A DNA stretch of 64,000 nucleotides from Lachnospiraceae bacterium KM106-2 (GCA_009731425.1 AP018794.1:2239960-2303959), one strand, 5' to 3'. Shown: positions 37,405 to 46,701, counted from the stretch's first letter. A program made the numbers and translations. The notes: a model not told the origin generated them from the sequence alone.

Positions 37405-37920
37405 CTATTTTTTTGGCATAAAATCTTCGCATCCACCGCCAGTGGTAATACCACTGTCCTGACGTAGACAAGTAAGTGTTACGATCTCATCCTCAGTAGA
37501 AACGCCAAATTCGCAAGTATTATTTTCTTTTCGTATTCGTCTATAATTTTCAACCATTCCCATATCAATATCATAACCTAGCGTACTTGGGCTTCCACTG
37601 ACATTGGCAACTACTTTATCTCCTGATAGGAACACGATGTTAAAAGCATCATCGTCTTCTAAGAATTCACTGATATCATCCGATTTTAATCCGATCACAT
37701 CTTCCATCTCTTCTTTTGTCTTGTGAGCGATAAATATATAAGCATTCTCCCACTCAAAATCAGCGAGATCATTAAACATTACTCTATCACCTTTTTGCCC
37801 TTTTACCGCTTCCGAAAATGATTTCGTATTCTTAGCCACGCTGCTCTCACTCTTACTACATGCACATAGTGTAAAAACCATCATAATACATACTAATAGA
37901 AAACCCTTTTTACTACTCAT
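37405..37920 (-). CDS. Lipoprotein of unknown function
   Basis: 171 residues with a lipoprotein signal peptide (FTLCAC; Cys near 21) followed by a Ser/Lys linker. The mature part is acidic, with FEWENAYIFIAHKTKEEM and a C-terminal CLRQDSGITTGGGCEDF that could form a disulfide. No family recognised. Monocistronic. Confidence 0.75.
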   Translation of the reverse strand: MSSKKGFLLVCIMMVFTLCACSKSESSVAKNTKSFSEAVKGQKGDRVMFNDLADFEWENAYIFIAHKTKEEMEDVIGLKSDDISEFLEDDDAFNIVFLSGDKVVANVSGSPSTLGYDIDMGMVENYRRIRKENNTCEFGVSTEDEIVTLTCLRQDSGITTGGGCEDFMPKK

Positions 37921-38015
37921 AACCTATCTCCTTCTTATGTAATGTATAAAAAATATGGTACATTATGTCGAACAAAGATGTCAATGAATTTCTTCTGGGA
38001 ATACCACTCAGGTAA

Positions 38016-38044
38016 ACAAAAAGCCAGGCATTATTACGCCTGGC
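38016..38044 (-). terminator. Terminator of the soluble chemoreceptor gene
   Basis: Minus strand GCCAGGC / GCCTGGC, then five T. Confidence 0.75.
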
Positions 38045-38055
38045 AATTATATTTA

Positions 38056-38883
38056 TTACATAACTTTCGTTTTACAAATTTCATTTACTTTATTTGCAGA
38101 AGCGATTACAGTATCAAACTTCTCATTTAAATGGCTTGCAGCACCTGCTTGCTCCTCGGCGATGATTGCAGAAGCCTTAATTGCTTCAGCTGCCTCATCA
38201 AGAGACTTCACCATTTGAGCTAGATTATCATTGATCTTCTGTGCCGCATCGGTACTCAATTTAGAGAATTTACGCATTTCATCAGATACAACCGCAAAGC
38301 CTTTTCCTGCTTGACCTGCTCTTGCTGATTCGATAGAAGCATTTAAAGCTAAAATATTCGAATATTTCGCATTGCTCTTAATGTTTTCTACTACTTCTGC
38401 TGCTTGTTCTGCTTGCTCTTTCACTAATTCAGTAATTGTTTTAACTTTACTCATATTTGATGCTAAGGTTTCTGTTCCAATTTTAATTTCTTCTATTGAT
38501 TCATCTGTATGGCCCAATACATCAGTTAAGTCATTCGTGTTTTGAATGATACTTTCCTTCTCCTCTGTAGAGACACAGTAAGTTACAACACCAACGATCT
38601 CATTTCCATCTCTAATTGGTGTAATGGTACCTTCAAAAGCATGACCAAACACTTCTCGTGGCACTTTATTATATACTTGAACGCCCGTACGAAGTACTTC
38701 ATAAAGTTTATCATTTTCATCCTCAAGCTTACGACCTGGCTCAAAGTAAATTTCTAAATTATTACTTTTATGAAATACTTCTACAACTCCCTCTTTATTC
38801 CAAACACCGATAGCAGCATCCACTCCTGAAATACTTTTAAAAAGTGAAATACCATTTGCTACTTCTTGTAATTTTTTGTGCAT
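38056..38883 (-). CDS. Soluble short methyl-accepting chemotaxis protein
   Basis: 275 residues, no membrane segment. The N-terminal about 115 residues form a PAS-like small-molecule sensor (IGVWNKEGVVEVFHKSNN; GTITPIRDGNEIVGVVTYCV). The rest is a short signalling hairpin with tip [20 protein letters not shown] and GKGFAVVSDEMRKFSKLS. It resembles cytosolic single-sensor chemoreceptors common in Clostridia. The signal is unknown. Confidence 0.9.
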   Translation of the reverse strand: MHKKLQEVANGISLFKSISGVDAAIGVWNKEGVVEVFHKSNNLEIYFEPGRKLEDENDKLYEVLRTGVQVYNKVPREVFGHAFEGTITPIRDGNEIVGVVTYCVSTEEKESIIQNTNDLTDVLGHTDESIEEIKIGTETLASNMSKVKTITELVKEQAEQAAEVVENIKSNAKYSNILALNASIESARAGQAGKGFAVVSDEMRKFSKLSTDAAQKINDNLAQMVKSLDEAAEAIKASAIIAEEQAGAASHLNEKFDTVIASANKVNEICKTKVM

Positions 38884-38989
38884 TATAATCCCCTATTCCT
38901 TTGTAAATTATTATATCCTCTTATAACATAAATAGTTTATAATATGAGATCTTCTCCCGTCAATAGAATCACTGATCTTACCAATTCCA

Positions 38990-39262
38990 ATTTATGGTTT
39001 TACCATATCGCAACTTAAAAGCAGAAACACTATCTTTTTGTGTAATATCAGTAACTCCCACTGCAGCTTCCTGCATCGTCTGTCCGTAACTTTGCAAGTT
39101 CGTATCTGATTTACTCAATCTGCTGTATTTGATCTATCTCCGATTCTATTAAAAGTATCATGAATACCGCTCTCAATTTTCTCACTATAGTCTACCACAA
39201 AATTATTCATATGATTTTCAGTTGCAACCTTAAGTTCCCTGATGATTGTAACCATAAGAATA
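38990..39262 (-). pseudogene. Decayed chemoreceptor-like fragment
   Basis: Minus strand from 39262: one frame reads MVTIIRELKVATENHMNNF and continues to a TGA after SNTAD. A one-base shift then continues RLSKSDTNLQSYGQTMQEAA and VGVTDITQ. Both halves look like coiled-coil linker or adapter segments of a chemoreceptor. No tip motif or start remains. It lies between the soluble chemoreceptor gene and family A repeat copy 2. The family assignment is tentative. Confidence 0.4.
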
Positions 39263-39289
39263 ACTTGGCTTTGTGTGTTTTTTTTGTAA

Positions 39290-39445
39290 ATAAAAAAGAG
39301 TTTGGCTTGCCAAACTCTCCGCGTCGAACGCGATCACGAAGTGATACCTTCCTTCCGCGTGAGTGCGCATCTTGGCTTTCTTCCTTTAGAAAGCTTTTTT
39401 TGATTGATAGGTGAGTTCAGAGAACTTTCCTATCAATTAAAAAAA
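39290..39445. repeat. Family A dispersed repeat, copy 2 (156 nt)
   Basis: 155 of 156 bases identical to 12002-12157 and in the same orientation. Its right-hand A-tract fuses with the T-tract of the minus-strand terminator of the spore-coat gene pair. Same four hairpins as copy 1. Confidence 0.88.
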
Positions 39446-39472
39446 GATACAGAGTACCACTTCTGTATCCTT
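39439..39472 (-). terminator. Terminator of the spore-coat gene pair
   Basis: Minus strand GATACAGA / TCTGTATC with short loop, then seven T that merge with family A repeat copy 2. Confidence 0.8.
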
Positions 39473-39488
39473 CTTTCTCACAAGTCTA

Positions 39489-39737
39489 CTATCCTTGAGA
39501 CATTTCTTGATTAACTTTTGCAATTTCTTCTTGGGTTGCCTGCTGTGCTGGAATATAATATCCTTTTTCTTTTGCTATCTTAAATAAAGAATACTGTCTG
39601 ATTTCATCTTGATTTCTCATATCCTGTATGGTTTGTCGTAATTCTGGATTCTCACACTGAGAGATGATGGAACCATATCCAGCTAAACTTGCATTCAAAC
39701 CTGCCAGATAATCGCTTACCATTTCCTTTTCCTGCAT
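39489..39737 (-). CDS. CotF-like spore coat protein (82 aa)
   Basis: Ferritin-like helical hairpin of the spore-coat F family: EKEMVSDYLAGLNASLAGYG, CENPELRQTIQDM and a C-terminal FKIAKEKGYYIPAQQ. The motif 'KGYY-P' is typical. Indicates a spore former. Second gene of a two-gene unit with the 61-residue protein 12 bases upstream. Confidence 0.82.
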   Translation of the reverse strand: MQEKEMVSDYLAGLNASLAGYGSIISQCENPELRQTIQDMRNQDEIRQYSLFKIAKEKGYYIPAQQATQEEIAKVNQEMSQG

Positions 39738-39749
39738 TCTTCTAGCCTC

Positions 39750-39935
39750 CTATTCTAAAAATTTCATAAGTTTATCTTTACTATTTTTTGCATCATCTGC
39801 ATCATTCGTCATCATATTTTTGATGGTAGGATCAGTACACTGCTCTGCATAAAAACGAAGTTTCTTTTCAATAGTGCTATGAGCACCTATTAAGTGACGA
39901 AGATTCTGTAATTCTAATTGGTTAATACATGCCAT
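39750..39935 (-). CDS. Small spore-coat-associated helical protein (61 aa)
   Basis: A two-helix protein (LQNLRHLIGAHSTIEKKLRF; CTDPTIKNMMTNDA) resembling half of the ferritin-like coat protein domain. AAGGAG precedes the ATG. Paired with the CotF-like gene and probably expressed in the mother cell. Confidence 0.7.
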   Translation of the reverse strand: MACINQLELQNLRHLIGAHSTIEKKLRFYAEQCTDPTIKNMMTNDADDAKNSKDKLMKFLE

Positions 39936-40022
39936 GATTTGACTCCTTTCTCATTCTCTTAATACTAAGATTCCACAAGAAGGTAATTTTATTCATGGAT
40001 ATTAACTAGATAAAAATTATCT

Positions 40023-40493
40023 CTATCCAAGTAAGAGCCCCACAAAAAAGCATCCCTGAGCCACAGTATTTACCCACTGTGCCTTCCAGTGCGCTTTTAA
40101 TGACTGATCAAAATGAATCGACATAATGATCATTGTGATCAGCCCAATAATCCCAATTATAAAGAAGAAAATGGATGGAACACTGGTTATCGCAATCCAC
40201 ATACCATCTAACTGGATCATCCTCCGATCCACGATGAAAGAAGTAATCATTAGCACGAATCCGATACACTGAAACGGAACAAAAAGATCACTTATGAATT
40301 TTACATCGCCTCTTTTAAGTGCAAGAAGGAACTTCCACAACACCTTACTAAATCCTGCGATCAAGTTGCATGTTGTACCGATGACAAACAAGGTACTAGG
40401 AAAGATGGTAACAAGTACGATCATGCTTCCAAGAAAAAACAACATTGGAAGCAGATCAACAAAAGCAAGTTTTAATCCAAACTCTTCTGACAT
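40023..40493 (-). CDS. Integral membrane protein, unknown
   Basis: About 156 residues if ATG 40493 is used; an alternative TTG at 40520 follows GGAG nine bases away but lies inside the preceding gene. Four predicted membrane segments (for example LPMLFFLGSMIVLVTIF). It overlaps or abuts the DUF1295 gene and is the last gene of the TetR-linked cluster. No family recognised. Confidence 0.6.
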   Translation of the reverse strand: MSEEFGLKLAFVDLLPMLFFLGSMIVLVTIFPSTLFVIGTTCNLIAGFSKVLWKFLLALKRGDVKFISDLFVPFQCIGFVLMITSFIVDRRMIQLDGMWIAITSVPSIFFFIIGIIGLITMIIMSIHFDQSLKAHWKAQWVNTVAQGCFFVGLLLG

Positions 40494-40497
40494 AAAG

Positions 40498-41355
40498 TCA
40501 CGTCTTTTTCTTTGTCTCAATTGGATTCGCTCCTTCCTCCTGCTTTGCTAAGTGATAGAGAGGAACGAGAGGAATTAGAATTGGTGTCTTACTAACATAA
40601 GCCTGATATTCTGCCTTTGCTCCATAATTCTTCTCCTGTCGCTTTTCTAAACGAGTAGCTCCATTAAACATAATAAATACAATACATACATAACCGGTCA
40701 AAGCGATCACCCACTGTCCCCAACCAGATAGGATGGTACAACCCGATAATAATACACCGGTCCAAAATACGATCTCCCCAAAATAGTTAGGACATCTGAC
40801 AATAGAATAAAGACCTTTTGTTGCGACCATATTGGAAACCTCCTTCTTTTGCTTTGATTTCTGCTGATCTGCTACACCTTCAAGCATAAGTCCTGCTATC
40901 ATGACCAATGCTCCAATGATTGGAACAAGTGTCTCCTTTTCTGTCCCATTTGCTAACCGGTAATAAACCGGTGTAACCTGTGCTACGTAAAGAAATGATA
41001 CTGGAATCCAGATGGCACATTTTACTCCAAATGGCATCGGTTTCTCTGTCTTAGCTGCTTTCTTTAATGTCTTTCGGTAAGTTGCACTCTTATATTCCCG
41101 ATAGGCTAAGAAGCCACTTAATCTTACCCCATAGCAAACAAATAAGACACATAAAAGTACGATGACAGGTGTTACCCTTGTATGGTACAAAAGAAGCATT
41201 ACTATCCCCTCGCCTGCAATCGCCCATCCATATCCGATCGATAAGAAATAGACATATTTATAAAAGCCGACTGCACATAAAATAAGTGATACAACCAATA
41301 GAATCCACATATTGTTTGGAAAAACTACATTCATTGCTGCTGCAAAATTCATCAA
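40498..41355 (-). CDS. DUF1295/steroid 5-alpha-reductase-like membrane protein
   Basis: 285 residues with about six to seven membrane segments. The C-terminal region has the DUF1295/isoprenylcysteine-methyltransferase fold: TKGLYSIVRCPNYFGEIVFW, then a tail with EKRQEKNYGAKAEYQAYVSK. In this superfamily the R-x-P-N-Y-F-G-E motif binds NADPH or AdoMet. Clustered with an SDR-type protein and a TetR regulator, suggesting modification of a hydrophobic compound. Substrate unknown. Confidence 0.82.
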   Translation of the reverse strand: MMNFAAAMNVVFPNNMWILLVVSLILCAVGFYKYVYFLSIGYGWAIAGEGIVMLLLYHTRVTPVIVLLCVLFVCYGVRLSGFLAYREYKSATYRKTLKKAAKTEKPMPFGVKCAIWIPVSFLYVAQVTPVYYRLANGTEKETLVPIIGALVMIAGLMLEGVADQQKSKQKKEVSNMVATKGLYSIVRCPNYFGEIVFWTGVLLSGCTILSGWGQWVIALTGYVCIVFIMFNGATRLEKRQEKNYGAKAEYQAYVSKTPILIPLVPLYHLAKQEEGANPIETKKKT

Positions 41356-41376
41356 ACCACTCCCTTACTCTGAACA

Positions 41377-42240
41377 TTAATGCTTATTATTCGGTTGATA
41401 ACAAGTTCTTACATACTCCTTAAAACTTCGTTCTCCATACTTCGTATCGCCAACCATCTCATTGGATAAAGTCCATTTCGAGAACTTGATAATCGCTTCT
41501 TTCCCGTTCTTCTTCCACTTATTTACCTTTGCTAGCACATCAAAGAGCCAAGGCGGAGCATACGAGATCTGTGCTGTCTTACCTGCTGCTGCAAAAAACA
41601 TCCTTGCAATCTCCTCATAAGAATATGTCTCCTTCCCCCCTACATCATATGTCACATTCAAATCCTTTAGATGCTCCATGATAAAACAAGCAAAATCAGC
41701 AGTATCAATGACATTTGCATGAACTGGTTTCTTTCCTAATAACGTTACCTTTCCTTTTTCAATCATTGGCATAAATACATGGGCAATGTCGTAAAAATAC
41801 CCGGTTGGGCGATGAATAACATAGGAGATTCCACTCTTTTTTAGTTCCTGCTCCATCAGATACTTCGCGTGAAGCATCGGTACATCTTCTCGTCCGTCTG
41901 CCTTTAAAACTGATATGTACACAAATTTCTTTACCTTAGCACGAACTGCCTCATCTAGTAGATTTTTATTTCCATGATAATCAATATCATAGTTGGTTAG
42001 TGTGGCACTCGTTTTTGTTAATCCTACGGTTGTAATAACCGCATCCGCACCTTCACAGATACCCATTAATGATTCTGTCTTTGTTATATCGATCTGCTTA
42101 GCCTGATAGCTCCCAGGATCTAGTCCCTCTATCTTTCTAATTACTTGATCTACTGCGACCACTTCGTATCCCTCTTTAATCGCTTGCCGTAATAGATCAC
42201 TTCCTAATTTACCAAATGCTCCTGCGATCACAAGTTTCAT
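41377..42240 (-). CDS. NAD(P)-binding atypical SDR (NmrA-like)
   Basis: 287 residues. The Rossmann motif IAGAFGKLGSDLLRQAI lies at the N-terminus, with ADAVITTVGL after it; there is no classical YxxxK with Ser. This is the NmrA/HSCARG/biliverdin-reductase-B style of atypical SDR. Its start overlaps the stop of 42237-42947 by four bases, so the two are translated together. Confidence 0.82.
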   Translation of the reverse strand: MKLVIAGAFGKLGSDLLRQAIKEGYEVVAVDQVIRKIEGLDPGSYQAKQIDITKTESLMGICEGADAVITTVGLTKTSATLTNYDIDYHGNKNLLDEAVRAKVKKFVYISVLKADGREDVPMLHAKYLMEQELKKSGISYVIHRPTGYFYDIAHVFMPMIEKGKVTLLGKKPVHANVIDTADFACFIMEHLKDLNVTYDVGGKETYSYEEIARMFFAAAGKTAQISYAPPWLFDVLAKVNKWKKNGKEAIIKFSKWTLSNEMVGDTKYGERSFKEYVRTCYQPNNKH

Positions 42241-42947
42241 CTGATTCCCACTCCTTTTTCATCCTCTTTAATTGGCATGATAATATTACAATAAAAGGAT
42301 TTCGCTCCTTTTTCACCTAGCACACGCGTAAGAATCTTACTTGATGGATTTCCCTCTTTGATCATCCGTTTTCGAAAGGTCTGTAACTTATTTAGATTCT
42401 CAGAGATATCACCGGAAACATTCTGACTCAGCTTCCCATAAGCTTTTACTGTCTTTAATAACATTTTGATCAGTTCTGGTTCCTCCTCTCTCGTATTACC
42501 TTTAATTAAAGAATACTTTGTCCGAAGAGATACATACCAAGCTGATGTTTCCTTATAGTCAGGAAGATACTCGTACTGTCTTGCAATTTTAAGAAGGGAG
42601 ATTGGAACCTGCTTCTTCTCTGTATGATCATAATACTCGATGAAGACCGCTCTCTTCTTACCAACACTCATACAATCAATGAGCAAATAAGGAATATCGG
42701 TTCCTAAGTTCGGGGTAAATGACATGGTTAATAGCCGCATCCCTCCCATTGCCTTCGTCTGCATGATCATCAGATTTCCAAAATCCTTAACACCAAATTT
42801 TTTCACAATAAAGCGAAAAAAAGGAAGATACTTTGGATAGTGTATCTTTTCATAATTACCTACTGATATCGATTGAATCTTTGCCTCTTTCGTAAGGATC
42901 TCCACCACTTCACTTGCTAAAGCCTGAGTATCATTTAATGTGAGCAC
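42237..42947 (-). CDS. Unrecognised soluble protein, possibly bilin-reductase-like
   Basis: 236 residues, no signal or membrane segment. The central part (about 70-120: MRLLTMSFTPNLGTDIPYLL, then IDCMSVGKKRAVFIEYYDHT) recalls the antiparallel sheet of ferredoxin-dependent bilin reductases (PcyA family), where a 'D-I-P-x-L-x-x-D' strand and a following beta hairpin line the pocket. The resemblance is by eye and weak. First structural gene after the TetR regulator, overlapping the SDR gene. An FDBR-like fold beside an NmrA-type SDR would fit tetrapyrrole or other conjugated-ring reduction. Confidence 0.45.
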   Translation of the reverse strand: MLTLNDTQALASEVVEILTKEAKIQSISVGNYEKIHYPKYLPFFRFIVKKFGVKDFGNLMIMQTKAMGGMRLLTMSFTPNLGTDIPYLLIDCMSVGKKRAVFIEYYDHTEKKQVPISLLKIARQYEYLPDYKETSAWYVSLRTKYSLIKGNTREEEPELIKMLLKTVKAYGKLSQNVSGDISENLNKLQTFRKRMIKEGNPSSKILTRVLGEKGAKSFYCNIIMPIKEDEKGVGIR

Positions 42948-42965
42948 CTCAATCGCCTCTTTCCT

Positions 42966-43520
42966 TTAAGCTAACACCTTTTGAAGAATCGCTTGCAACT
43001 TAGCAAATTCTATTTGTTCCTGACTGGCACTTAGGAAATTCTCTGCCAGAAAGGTAATTGTAAAATCATCGATTGATTGATCCTTCCTCTTACAGAGTTG
43101 GCGGATCGGTTCCTCTAACTGGCTTCGCAATTTCTGATGTCGCTCTCTGGAAGAATACTTACTATAGACAGCTGTACTATTCTGAAAAATATTATGATAA
43201 AGTTCTTCAAAGGCTAATAGCTCCCCATAAATTGCTTCTAATCCAGTAAACAGTTCTTCTGCTCGTTCGACCTTTCGTTTCATCTGATCTAACGACTTCA
43301 TCCAATCCTCTAGAACTACGGAAGCAATAACCATATCCTTCGAGGAAAAGTAATTATAAAAAGTCCCAACTGCAACTTCACATTTTGCTGCTACTGTTCG
43401 AATATTAAATGCTTGATATCCGTCTTCAAATAACTCTTTTCTTGCTTCCACTAATATATTCTCTCGTAGATTCTCGATTACTTTTGGTATCGTACTCATC
43501 TCCTTTATGAACATGTTCAT
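42966..43520 (-). CDS. TetR-family regulator of the adjacent cluster
   Basis: 184 residues. The N-terminal HTH is clear: ELFEDGYQAFNIRTVAAKCE then VAVGTFYNYFSSKD. The C-terminal ligand domain is not assignable. The start at ATG 43520 or 43514 lies inside a perfect palindrome (43507-43520), a candidate autoregulatory operator. An ATG at 43499 is directly fused to AAAGGAG and has no spacing. Likely represses the four-gene cluster 40023-42947. Confidence 0.85.
   Translation of the reverse strand: MNMFIKEMSTIPKVIENLRENILVEARKELFEDGYQAFNIRTVAAKCEVAVGTFYNYFSSKDMVIASVVLEDWMKSLDQMKRKVERAEELFTGLEAIYGELLAFEELYHNIFQNSTAVYSKYSSRERHQKLRSQLEEPIRQLCKRKDQSIDDFTITFLAENFLSASQEQIEFAKLQAILQKVLA
43507..43520. 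promoter_or_regulatory. Candidate TetR operator
   Basis: Perfect 14-bp palindrome ATGAACATGTTCAT covering the predicted start codon of the TetR gene, in the divergent region facing the MFS gene at 43665. Confidence 0.45.
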
Positions 43521-43664
43521 TTAAAATATATTCCTTTTAATGGAAAATAGCAAGTTGTCCGGAGTATTTTTTTCTTCTTTGATTACGATTGTATGTATCA
43601 TCCATAATTGGTATCATAGAAACAGATAAAGAAATGAACAAACTGGAATATGGAGGAATGGAAA

Positions 43665-44822
43665 ATGTACTCACTTTTACTGGCACTTATTTATATCGCT
43701 TTTATCAGCCTTGGACTTCCCGACTCGCTTCTTGGATCAGGATGGCCTGTCATGCATAATGATCTGAATGTTTCAATCTCTTATATGGGAATCGTGTCTA
43801 TGGTCATATCCGGAGGAACGATCATATCAAGTCTTCTTTCAGATAAATTAACAAGAAAGCTCGGTACTCGTATTGTAACGGTTAGCAGTGTGTTTCTAAC
43901 GGCCGTTGCTTTGCTTGGTTTTTCCTTTTCGAATCACTTCTGGATGCTCCTTGTATTCGCAATTCCTTATGGTCTTGGCGCAGGAGCAATTGATGCAGCA
44001 CTAAATAACTATGTTGCCCTCCACTATACCTCAAAGCATATGAGCTGGCTACATTGCTTTTGGGGTGTTGGAACCATCGTCAGTCCGTTTGTTATGAGCC
44101 ACGCCCTAGCTACTTCGACTTGGAACAATGGGTATCGCGTTGTCGCCTTTATTCAACTAGGTATCGGTCTGCTTCTCCTTGCCACTCTCCCCGTCTGGAG
44201 AGCCAATCAACAACATGTCGAAGATAATGCAGTAAGCATCGGATTAGTTGGTGCATTAAAGATCAAGGGGGTTCCTTACCTTTTAATTGGCTTTTTCGCA
44301 TATTGTGCCACAGAAGCTACTGCAATGTATTGGGCAAGTACCTATCTGGTTGAAGTTAATGGTATAACCACCGACCGAGCGGCTCGATTTGCCTCACTGT
44401 TTTACATAGGTTTGACCGTAGGAAGGTTCCTAAGTGGCTTTATTATGAATAAACTCGGAGATAGAAAGATGATCATCCTCGGTACTTGTATATTAACCTG
44501 TGGAATAATCTCTTTACTGATCCCTGTAGGAAACCCAATCGTTTCATTTGCGGGATTTATTATTATCGGGTTGGGCTGTGCGCCGATCTATCCTTGCATT
44601 ATTCATTCCACACCGCATAATTTCGGTGCCGAGAATTCTGGAGCGATTATCGGAATCCAAATGGCAAGTGCCTATGTCGGTTCCACATTTATTCCACCGC
44701 TATTTGGACTACTCGGTAATCTAATCAGCTTTACAATCCTCCCTGTGTACTTATTGATTTTTATTATTATAATGATCAGTATGACTGAATTAACCTTCCG
44801 GATTACTTCCCAAAAACACTAA
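43665..44822 (+). CDS. MFS transporter (FucP/sugar-permease-like)
   Basis: 385 residues from ATG 43665, eight bases after GGAGG; ATG 43650 lies just before that site. Twelve membrane segments. MFS marks include LPDSLLGSGWPVMHNDLNVS near the start and LSDKLTRKLGTRIV (loop 2-3). HCFWGVGTIVSPFVMS lies near TM5, and FIIIGLGCAPIYPCIIHSTP, like fucose/glucose permeases, lies in TM10. Divergent from the TetR gene, so it may be regulated by it. Substrate uncertain: sugar or the compound handled by the neighbouring cluster. Confidence 0.85.
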   Translation: MYSLLLALIYIAFISLGLPDSLLGSGWPVMHNDLNVSISYMGIVSMVISGGTIISSLLSDKLTRKLGTRIVTVSSVFLTAVALLGFSFSNHFWMLLVFAIPYGLGAGAIDAALNNYVALHYTSKHMSWLHCFWGVGTIVSPFVMSHALATSTWNNGYRVVAFIQLGIGLLLLATLPVWRANQQHVEDNAVSIGLVGALKIKGVPYLLIGFFAYCATEATAMYWASTYLVEVNGITTDRAARFASLFYIGLTVGRFLSGFIMNKLGDRKMIILGTCILTCGIISLLIPVGNPIVSFAGFIIIGLGCAPIYPCIIHSTPHNFGAENSGAIIGIQMASAYVGSTFIPPLFGLLGNLISFTILPVYLLIFIIIMISMTELTFRITSQKH

Positions 44823-44837
44823 CGTAATAAAAAAAAT

Positions 44838-44885
44838 AAGCAAGGAATGTATCGTTATTATTGCTTCAATACATTCCCTGCTTTT
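44838..44885. terminator. Bidirectional terminator
   Basis: AGCAAGGAATGTAT / ATACATTCCCTGCT (one mismatch) between the convergent MFS and MutS-like genes. Confidence 0.8.
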
Positions 44886-44913
44886 CTATTAACAAAGTGA
44901 CTTTGTGAACAAA

Positions 44914-46701
44914 CTACTTGGTAATTCCGATCAGATCCATTAAGTACTTCGCATTGGTCGTTGTCGATCTGCCTGCTTTTAGCTTATAGTCAAAAATTAT
45001 TTTTCTATCTTGATAGGATTCCGAAAAACTATAGTTCCAAATTCGTTTTGTATGTTTTTCTAATTCACATAACTCAAGATCATGAGTTGTGATCATCCCG
45101 ATCGCATCATACGCGTTAAGCTGTAAAATAACCTCTCTCGCTCCCGTCAACCGATCCACCGAATTTGTTCCACGGAATATCTCATCGATTAAAAACAGTA
45201 CTTGCTCTTCATTCTTTGCTAACTCAATAATGCCTTTGATCCGTTTTAACTCTGCATAAAAGGTCGAGATTCCCTCATTCAGATCATCTGCGATTCTCAT
45301 AGAAGTCATAATCTTCATTGGTGCAAAGTTCATTTGCTCTGCACATACCAAGCTGCCAGACTGCGCTAACACTAGATTGATACCAATTGTTCGCAAGAAG
45401 GTCGTTTTACCTGACATATTAGAACCTGAGATAATAAAAATCTGCTCATCCAATCCAACATCATTTGTGACTCTAACCTCGTTTTGAATTAAGGGGTGTC
45501 CCATTTTCTTCGCTTTGATTACTTTTCTACTCTCTTCTATCGTAGGAAGACTAACTTGACTGCATACCCTTGGGAGATTTGCAAAACATATTAAACTCTC
45601 TATCTCACCTAGAGCAAGAAACCAATCTTTTGCATGATCCGCATAATTTTCTTTCCATCTTTCTAATAGAAATACACATTGATAATCCCATAAGAATAGT
45701 GCATTCAACACAAAATAAATGATCACATTACTCCTCACACTGATGCATTCTGCTATGATCTCTAGATCTTTGATCGCTTTTATCGCAGATACATCTGAGT
45801 CCTTAAGGCACTCTTTGATTTCTATTAATTTTTCTGAAGTGAATTCTTTATCGATCATTCTCTTCCAGACATTTCGGTAAGCGCTTACCAGATAAGGTAA
45901 ATTATAGACTCTTCTTAAATACGCCTGTGTGTGGACGACTCCAAGAATCCAGATTACAATCTGGATGCTCCAACAACCGATCGCTGCTTTTAAAAATAAT
46001 TCTGGATGAATGATTGCAATGATCATCAATCCGGCTATTGATAGAAATGGAACTGCACTTATCACTCTTTTTAACTGCCTATTTTTCATAAATAATGTCT
46101 TATCTGTTAATGCATCCACTAATTTCGAACTATGCTCATCTGCTCCTATCTTTCCCGTTTCGTACTCCACTTCATTTGTAAACTTAATGTCCTTACTGAG
46201 TTCTACAATCGCCTGCTGTCGCTTACAAATTTCTGATGCAGTAAAATCAGGATAAAGTAGATTCTTTGCAAATAGCTGTCTCCCGTACCAGGTATGGGTC
46301 GTATTTAGCAGTTGAAATAATGATTTATTTCCAACCACATCGAGGTCGCAAGCATATGGGTGATCACGATCGATAAATTCTTCTCCAATATCAGGAAACT
46401 GCGTCCATTTTCCAGATAGTCGTTCTAAGTGTCTCTTATTAATTGCGATCATTCCTTCTGAATACATCATTCTTTCACGTAATCCTGCCTGATAGTGCCA
46501 TAAGAAGAGTAAAATAACAAACTCGATCACAGCGAGTACAATCTCTCTATGCTCTGTTCCCCTAGTAAATGCATTATAAACTGAGACGAAGAAGAGTCCT
46601 GCAAAAATAAGCTTACTGTATCCGATCACATTAAACATCTTATTTTGCTCTTTTAAGCTCGTTTCCTCATCCTCGATCATCCTCTGAAACGTTTCCTCCA
46701 A
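44914..46701 (-). CDS. Membrane-anchored MutS-like ATPase
   Basis: 595 residues. Two membrane segments near 27-70 and two near 212-255 frame a MutS lever/clamp-like helical region. The C-terminal MutS domain V has Walker A GSNMSGKTTFLRT (near 425), Walker B VLFLIDEIFRGTNSVDRLTG and the switch MITTHDLEL. Mismatch-recognition domains are absent. These transmembrane MutS relatives occur in Clostridia and Bacteroidetes and have no settled function. Monocistronic. Confidence 0.9.
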   Translation of the reverse strand: MEETFQRMIEDEETSLKEQNKMFNVIGYSKLIFAGLFFVSVYNAFTRGTEHREIVLAVIEFVILLFLWHYQAGLRERMMYSEGMIAINKRHLERLSGKWTQFPDIGEEFIDRDHPYACDLDVVGNKSLFQLLNTTHTWYGRQLFAKNLLYPDFTASEICKRQQAIVELSKDIKFTNEVEYETGKIGADEHSSKLVDALTDKTLFMKNRQLKRVISAVPFLSIAGLMIIAIIHPELFLKAAIGCWSIQIVIWILGVVHTQAYLRRVYNLPYLVSAYRNVWKRMIDKEFTSEKLIEIKECLKDSDVSAIKAIKDLEIIAECISVRSNVIIYFVLNALFLWDYQCVFLLERWKENYADHAKDWFLALGEIESLICFANLPRVCSQVSLPTIEESRKVIKAKKMGHPLIQNEVRVTNDVGLDEQIFIISGSNMSGKTTFLRTIGINLVLAQSGSLVCAEQMNFAPMKIMTSMRIADDLNEGISTFYAELKRIKGIIELAKNEEQVLFLIDEIFRGTNSVDRLTGAREVILQLNAYDAIGMITTHDLELCELEKHTKRIWNYSFSESYQDRKIIFDYKLKAGRSTTTNAKYLMDLIGITK

